Shown here: positions 4,297-8,178 of the stretch, one piece after another | How positions within the stretch are numbered: position 1 is the first letter of the stretch | Layout of the letters: each line of letters begins with the position of its first letter | Notes under the pieces: model-generated | Told to the model about the DNA's origin: nothing | The model's input: only the letters and a program-made list of their open reading frames with translations | Database searches by the model: none | Translations under genes and position numbers: made by a program | Assembly (NCBI GenBank): GCA_003567075.1 | Contig: PXAU01000298.1 | Span: forward strand, 1-8,178 | DNA: 8,178 nt | DNA from: Trueperaceae bacterium | GTDB taxonomy: Bacteria; Deinococcota; Deinococci; Deinococcales; Trueperaceae | Direction: 5' to 3'

Positions 4297-6243
4297 GTGA
4301 ACGCCGAGCAGCAGTCCCCAGCCGACGCCCGCCGCGAGCGCGGGACGTACTACGCGACCACCCCGATCTTCTACGTGAACGCCGCCCCCCACATCGGGCA
4401 CGCCTACACCACCATCCTGGTGGACGTGGTCACGCGCTTCCACCGCCTCAAGGGCGACGACACCTTCTTCCTCACCGGCACGGACGAGCACGTCGAGAAA
4501 GTGGCCAAGGCCGCCGCCCGGGCAGGCGTCACGCCGCAGACCTACACCGACCAGGTCGCGGCCCAGTTCCGCTCCACCTGGGACGCCATGGGCATCGCCT
4601 ACGACGAGTTCATCCGGACCACCGAGGGGCGCCATCAGCAGGTCGTGCGCGAGGTGCTGCAGAAGGTGTATGACAACGGCGACATCTTCTACGGCGAGTA
4701 CTCGGGCCTCTACTGCGTGGGAGCGGAGCGCTTCGTCACCGAGAAGGAGCTCGTGGACGGCACCTGCCCCGACTCCGACGAGCCGCCCGAGTACCGGACC
4801 GAGGCGAACTACTTCTTCCGCATGGAGAAGTACCGCCCCTGGCTGCGCGAGCACATCGAGCGCAACCCCGACTTCATCCGCCCGGAGCGCTACCGCAACG
4901 AGGTGCTGGCGATGCTGCGCGAGCCGATCGGCGACCTCTCCATCAGCCGACCGCGCGCTCGCGTGCCGTGGGGCATCCCGCTCCCGTGGGACGAGGAGCA
5001 CGTGACCTACGTGTGGTTCGACGCGCTCATCAACTACTGGTCGGCGCTGCTGTCACGCGACCTGGAGCAGCGCTACTGGCCGGCGGTCAACCACTTCATC
5101 GCCAAGGACATCGTCAAACCCCACGGGGTGTTCTGGCCGACCATGCTCAAGGCCGCGGGCATCCCCGTCTACAAGCACCTGAACGTGCACGGCTACTGGC
5201 TGCAGGACGAGCGCAAGATGAGCAAGTCGCTCGGCAACGTGGTCGGGCCGCTGGAGCTGCAGGCCAAGTACGGCCGCGACGCCTTCCGCTACTTCCTCCT
5301 GCGCGACATGAGCTTCGGTCTCGACGCGGGCTTCAACGAGCCGGCCATCGCCGAACGCATCAACGCCGATCTCGCCAACGCCCTCGGCAACCTACTCAAC
5401 CGCACGCTCGGCATGCTGGGGAAGTACCGCGACGGCGTCGTGCCGGCCTTCGGCCCGCTCGAGCACGCCGACCTGGCGCTGAAGGACGCCTTCATGGCGC
5501 TGCCCGACGCGCTCACCGACCACGTCGACCAGTTGCGCTTCGAGCGGGCCGTCGAGGACGTGATGACGGCCGTGCGGGCGGCGAACAAGTACATCGCCGA
5601 GCAGCAGCCGTGGACGCTCGCCAAGGACCCCACCCAGGCCACGCGCCTCGACACGGTGCTGCGCACCTGCCTCGAGGCGTTGCGCTGCGCCAGCGTGCTG
5701 CTGGAGCCGGTGATGCCGGAGAAGTGCCGCGCCTTGCGCGTGCAGTTGGGCTTGCCCGACGCGGCCGCCAGCTTGGGCGACGCCCGCCGCTGGGACGCGA
5801 TCCCGGTGGGGACGCAAGCCAGCGCCGGTGAACCGCTCTTCCCGCGCATCGACCTCGCCGCCCTGCACGAGGAACTCGCTGCCGGCGACGCCAGCGCGGC
5901 GCCGCTCGAGCACAAGGACGAGGTCGAGTACGACGCCTTCGCCGCGCTCGAGCTGCGAGTCGCGCTCGTCACGCACGCCGAACCGCACCCCAAGGCCGAC
6001 AAACTGCTGGTGCTCACCGTGCAGCTCGGTCCCGAGAGCCGCACCATCGTCGCCGGCATCCGCGCCCACTACGCGCCCGACGAGCTCATCAACAAACGGG
6101 TCGTGATCGTCGCCAACCTGAAGCCCGCCCGCCTGCGCGGCGTGACCTCACAGGGCATGCTGCTCGCCGCGGAGGACGCCGACGGCCACCTGGCCCTGGT
6201 CAGCGTCGAGCGCGAGATGCCAGCGGGTTCGGAGGTGCGTTGA
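4297..6243 (+). CDS. metG: Methionyl-tRNA synthetase with C-terminal tRNA-binding domain
   Basis: Cytoplasmic class I synthetase that charges initiator and elongator tRNA-Met. 648 residues from the GTG at 4297, chosen for its GGAGG; family sequence (TYYATTPIFYVNAAPHIGHAY) begins near residue 17. Motifs: HIGH 32-35; GTDEH (61-65); the connective segment with the zinc knuckle around 139-161; WFDALINYW (240-248); KMSKS 307-311. The helical anticodon-binding domain spans about 360-520, with KYIAEQQPW (431-439) carrying the Pro-Trp used for anticodon recognition. An EMAPII/CsaA-like OB fold occupies about 541-648 (ELRVALVTHAEPHPKADKL; ANLKPARLRGVTSQGM). Thermus MetRS binds zinc through CxxC and CxxH; here the same places read Cys140-x-x-Ala143 and Cys157-x-x-Ser160, so two of four ligands are gone. 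The upstream region holds a possible attenuator. The 3' end overlaps recQ by 44 bp on the opposite strand. Confidence 0.97.
   Translation: MNAEQQSPADARRERGTYYATTPIFYVNAAPHIGHAYTTILVDVVTRFHRLKGDDTFFLTGTDEHVEKVAKAAARAGVTPQTYTDQVAAQFRSTWDAMGIAYDEFIRTTEGRHQQVVREVLQKVYDNGDIFYGEYSGLYCVGAERFVTEKELVDGTCPDSDEPPEYRTEANYFFRMEKYRPWLREHIERNPDFIRPERYRNEVLAMLREPIGDLSISRPRARVPWGIPLPWDEEHVTYVWFDALINYWSALLSRDLEQRYWPAVNHFIAKDIVKPHGVFWPTMLKAAGIPVYKHLNVHGYWLQDERKMSKSLGNVVGPLELQAKYGRDAFRYFLLRDMSFGLDAGFNEPAIAERINADLANALGNLLNRTLGMLGKYRDGVVPAFGPLEHADLALKDAFMALPDALTDHVDQLRFERAVEDVMTAVRAANKYIAEQQPWTLAKDPTQATRLDTVLRTCLEALRCASVLLEPVMPEKCRALRVQLGLPDAAASLGDARRWDAIPVGTQASAGEPLFPRIDLAALHEELAAGDASAAPLEHKDEVEYDAFAALELRVALVTHAEPHPKADKLLVLTVQLGPESRTIVAGIRAHYAPDELINKRVVIVANLKPARLRGVTSQGMLLAAEDADGHLALVSVEREMPAGSEVR
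6200..6243. other. Tail-to-tail coding overlap, 44 bp
   Basis: metG (stop TGA, 6241-6243) and recQ (stop TGA, complement of 6200-6202) overlap at their 3' ends. On the metG strand these bases encode the end of the OB-fold domain, which matches the family to the last residues. On the recQ strand they encode a tail beyond the HRDC domain (ending ASRARR). No terminator hairpin is visible between the genes. Confidence 0.85.
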
Positions 6244-8101
6244 GCACCCCCAGTACGTCCTCGCCGTAGCGCTCGAGCTTGGTGGCGCCGACGCCGGCGA
6301 CCTCGGCCAGGTCGGCGCTCGTGCGCGGGCAACGCTCGGCCATCTCGCGCAAGCTGGCGTCGTGGAAGATGACGTAGGCCGGGACGCCCTGCTCGCGCGC
6401 GCGCTGCGCCCGCCAGGCGCGCAGCGCCTCGAAGCGGGCCCGCGCGGAGGGCTCGAGCTCGGGCTGGCTCGGCCCGCGACCACGCGCGGCGCGCCGCGGC
6501 TCGCGCCGACGCTCGGGATCGCGGCGCAGGTGCACCTCGCGCTCCCCTCGCAGGACCGCGGCGGCACCGGGACCGAGGCGCAGCACGCCGTAGCCCTCGG
6601 CGTCGGGGACGAGCATGCCGGCGACAACGAGCTGCCGCAGCACCGAGCGCCAGCGCCGCTCGTCGAGCGCCTCCCCCACCCCGAAGGTCGGCAGGCGCTC
6701 GTGCCCCAGCGCCTCGACCCGCGGGGTGCGCTTGCCGCGCAGCACATCGATCACGTGCCCCGCACCGAAGCGCTGGCCGGTCCGCGCCACCGCCGAGAGC
6801 GCCTGCTGCGCCGCCAGCGTGCCGTCCCAGGTGGCGACCGGCGTGAGGCAGGTGTCGCAGTTGCCGCAGGGGCCTTCGTAGCGCTCACCGAAGTAGCCGA
6901 GCAGCGCCTCGCGCCGGCAGCCGGCCGTCTCGCAGTAGGCCAGCAGCGCATCGAGCTTGCCCTGCTCGATGCGCTTCACGTCGTCGCTGGCACCGCCGGC
7001 GGCGAGCAGGCGACGCATCGCCACGACGTCGGCCAGCCCGTAGGTCATGAAGGCGGTGGCGGGCGCGCCGTCGCGGCCGGCCCGGCCCGTCTCCTGGTAA
7101 TAGCCCTCGAGGCTGCGGGGCACGTCGAGGTGCACCACGAAGCGCACGTCGGGCTTGTCGATGCCCATCCCGAAGGCGATGGTCGCGACCACCACCAGGC
7201 CCTCCTCGCGCAGGAAGCGCTGCTGGTGCGTGCGCCGGGTGGCGGCGTCGAGACCGGCGTGGTACGGCACGGCCGCCAGCCCTTGGCGCTGCAGGAACAG
7301 GGCCGTCTGATCGACGCTCTTGCGTGAGAGGCAGTAGACGATCCCAGCCTCGCCGGGGTGCTCGTCGCGCAGCAGCCGCAGCAGCTGCGTGCGCGCGTCG
7401 GCCTTGTCCACCACCACGTAGCGCAGGTTGGGCCTGTCGAAGCTCGCGACGAACTCGCGCGCCCCCTGCAAACGCAGCTTCTCCCGCATCTCGCGCCGCG
7501 TGGCGGCGTCGGCCGTGGCGGTGAGCGCGATGCGGGGGACGTCCGGATAGCGCTCGGCCAGCAGGCCCAGACCCAGGTACTCGGGCCGGAAGTCGTGCCC
7601 CCACTGGCTCACGCAGTGGGCCTCGTCGATGGCCACGAGCGCCAGCTCGAGCCGGTCGGCGAGCGCCAGGAAGCGCGCCGTGAGGAGCCGCTCGGGCGCA
7701 AGGTACAGCAGGTCGAGCCGGCCCTCGAGGGCGTCGCGTTCGATGGCGTCCGCCTCGGCCGCCTCGAGGCTACTGTTGAGGAAGGCCGCTCGCACGCCGA
7801 GCTGCCGCAGCGCGTCGACCTGATCCTGCATGAGCGCGATCAGGGGCGACACCACCAGCCCGGCGCCAGGGCGCACCAGCGCCGGCAGTTGGTAGCAGAT
7901 CGACTTGCCCCCACCGGTGGGCATGAGCACGATCGCGTCGCGCCCCGCCAGCACCGCCTCGACCACCTCGGCCTGCAGCCCGCGGAAGGCGTCGTAGCCG
8001 AAGACGGTCTTCAGGACGGCGCGGGCCTGCTGGAGCCGCTGCGGCGTCCCCTCGGGAGCGTCCGAGGGCGCGGCCTCGGGGTCGGGTGGTGCGACCGGCA
8101 T
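6200..8101 (-). CDS. recQ: ATP-dependent DNA helicase RecQ
   Basis: Superfamily 2 3'-5' DNA helicase acting in recombination, fork repair and suppression of illegitimate exchange. 633 residues. Motif 0 YDAFRGLQ (36-43); Walker A MPTGGGKS (60-67); DEAH box 159-162; aromatic-rich loop CVSQWGHDFRPEY (163-175), which couples DNA binding to ATP hydrolysis; LTATA (193-197); motif V ATIAFGMGIDKPDVR (306-320); motif VI QETGRAGRDG (336-345). The RecQ zinc site is complete: Cys395, Cys412, Cys415 and Cys418 (CRR, then CGNCDTC). A winged-helix RQC domain covers about 425-520. An Arg-rich linker (about 521-553) leads to a single HRDC domain (about 554-620, with AYVIFHDASLREMA). Deinococcus radiodurans RecQ has three HRDC domains, so this copy is the simpler form. 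The ATG at 8101 is the only early Met; its ribosome site is poor. A gene ends 28 bp upstream, so cotranscription is possible. Confidence 0.97.
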   Translation of the reverse strand: MPVAPPDPEAAPSDAPEGTPQRLQQARAVLKTVFGYDAFRGLQAEVVEAVLAGRDAIVLMPTGGGKSICYQLPALVRPGAGLVVSPLIALMQDQVDALRQLGVRAAFLNSSLEAAEADAIERDALEGRLDLLYLAPERLLTARFLALADRLELALVAIDEAHCVSQWGHDFRPEYLGLGLLAERYPDVPRIALTATADAATRREMREKLRLQGAREFVASFDRPNLRYVVVDKADARTQLLRLLRDEHPGEAGIVYCLSRKSVDQTALFLQRQGLAAVPYHAGLDAATRRTHQQRFLREEGLVVVATIAFGMGIDKPDVRFVVHLDVPRSLEGYYQETGRAGRDGAPATAFMTYGLADVVAMRRLLAAGGASDDVKRIEQGKLDALLAYCETAGCRREALLGYFGERYEGPCGNCDTCLTPVATWDGTLAAQQALSAVARTGQRFGAGHVIDVLRGKRTPRVEALGHERLPTFGVGEALDERRWRSVLRQLVVAGMLVPDAEGYGVLRLGPGAAAVLRGEREVHLRRDPERRREPRRAARGRGPSQPELEPSARARFEALRAWRAQRAREQGVPAYVIFHDASLREMAERCPRTSADLAEVAGVGATKLERYGEDVLGVLNAPPNPLASRARR

Positions 8102-8129
8102 GCCCGACGCTACCCGAACCCGGGCAGGA

Positions 8130-8178
8130 TCAGAGGCGGAATGCGAGCCCCACGCCGATGTTCGGCCAGGGCAGTAGA
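8130..8178 (-). CDS. 3' end of an unidentified gene, possibly an outer-membrane protein
   Basis: Partial frame entering from the right edge; the stop TGA is the complement of 8130-8132. The visible C-terminus is LLPWPNIGVGLAFRL. Its last nine residues alternate hydrophobic and small or polar (I-G-V-G-L-A-F-R-L), like the closing strand of an outer-membrane beta barrel, and Deinococcota have an outer membrane. Only 15 codons are available, so both the existence and the class of the gene are tentative. Confidence 0.35.
   Translation of the reverse strand, partial: LLPWPNIGVGLAFRL

Noticed and set aside
4117..5001. Minus-strand open frame antisense to metG and its leader
   Set aside because: Val/Gly/Leu/His-rich shadow of the highly conserved metG coding sequence, with no domain evidence.

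Overview
The window is very GC-rich, densely packed bacterial chromosome that looks like ordinary housekeeping DNA. I see no phage, transposon, CRISPR array, rRNA or tRNA. The prolyl- and methionyl-tRNA synthetases both resemble, along their whole length, what I remember of the Thermus thermophilus enzymes: an archaeal/eukaryotic-type ProRS ending in Tyr, and a MetRS with a fused C-terminal tRNA-binding OB fold. I infer Deinococcota, perhaps the Truepera side of the phylum. The lineage is inferred from remembered family features, not from a database search.

Layout. 14-355 (-): small unrecognised protein, 2 nt downstream of proS and probably cotranscribed with it. 358-1806 (-): proS. 1807-1906: short divergent promoter region. 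1907-2440 (+): DUF393/DCC-type thiol-disulfide protein. Its 3' end overlaps, tail to tail, the end of 2356-4047 (-), a ParB/Srx-like domain fused to two universal-stress-protein domains. 4048-4296: divergent intergenic region with promoters on both strands and a strongly structured candidate leader for metG. 4297-6243 (+): metG. It overlaps tail to tail with 6200-8101 (-), recQ. 8130-8178 (-): the last 15 codons of another gene, possibly an outer-membrane beta-barrel protein, 28 bp upstream of recQ.

The most interesting part is 4115-4296. An extended -10 element lies 8 nt before the ATG of a possible 13-codon leader ORF with two Met codons. A 9-bp C(UUCG)G hairpin with a short T-run follows, then a perfect 9-bp ATCA hairpin, then the metG Shine-Dalgarno. 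A sequence inside the small ORF can pair with the 5' arm of the terminator-like hairpin. No gene ends here, so a terminator would be best explained as attenuation of metG. I do not see the conserved T-box sequence.

A second pattern is protein-level. ProRS and MetRS each retain only two of the four zinc ligands known from their Thermus homologues, while the RecQ zinc site nearby is intact. Three starts (proS, the usp-like gene and the metG leader ORF) also share a TGn-preceded -10-like hexamer only 6-8 nt upstream, which suggests leaderless transcripts as known in Deinococcus.
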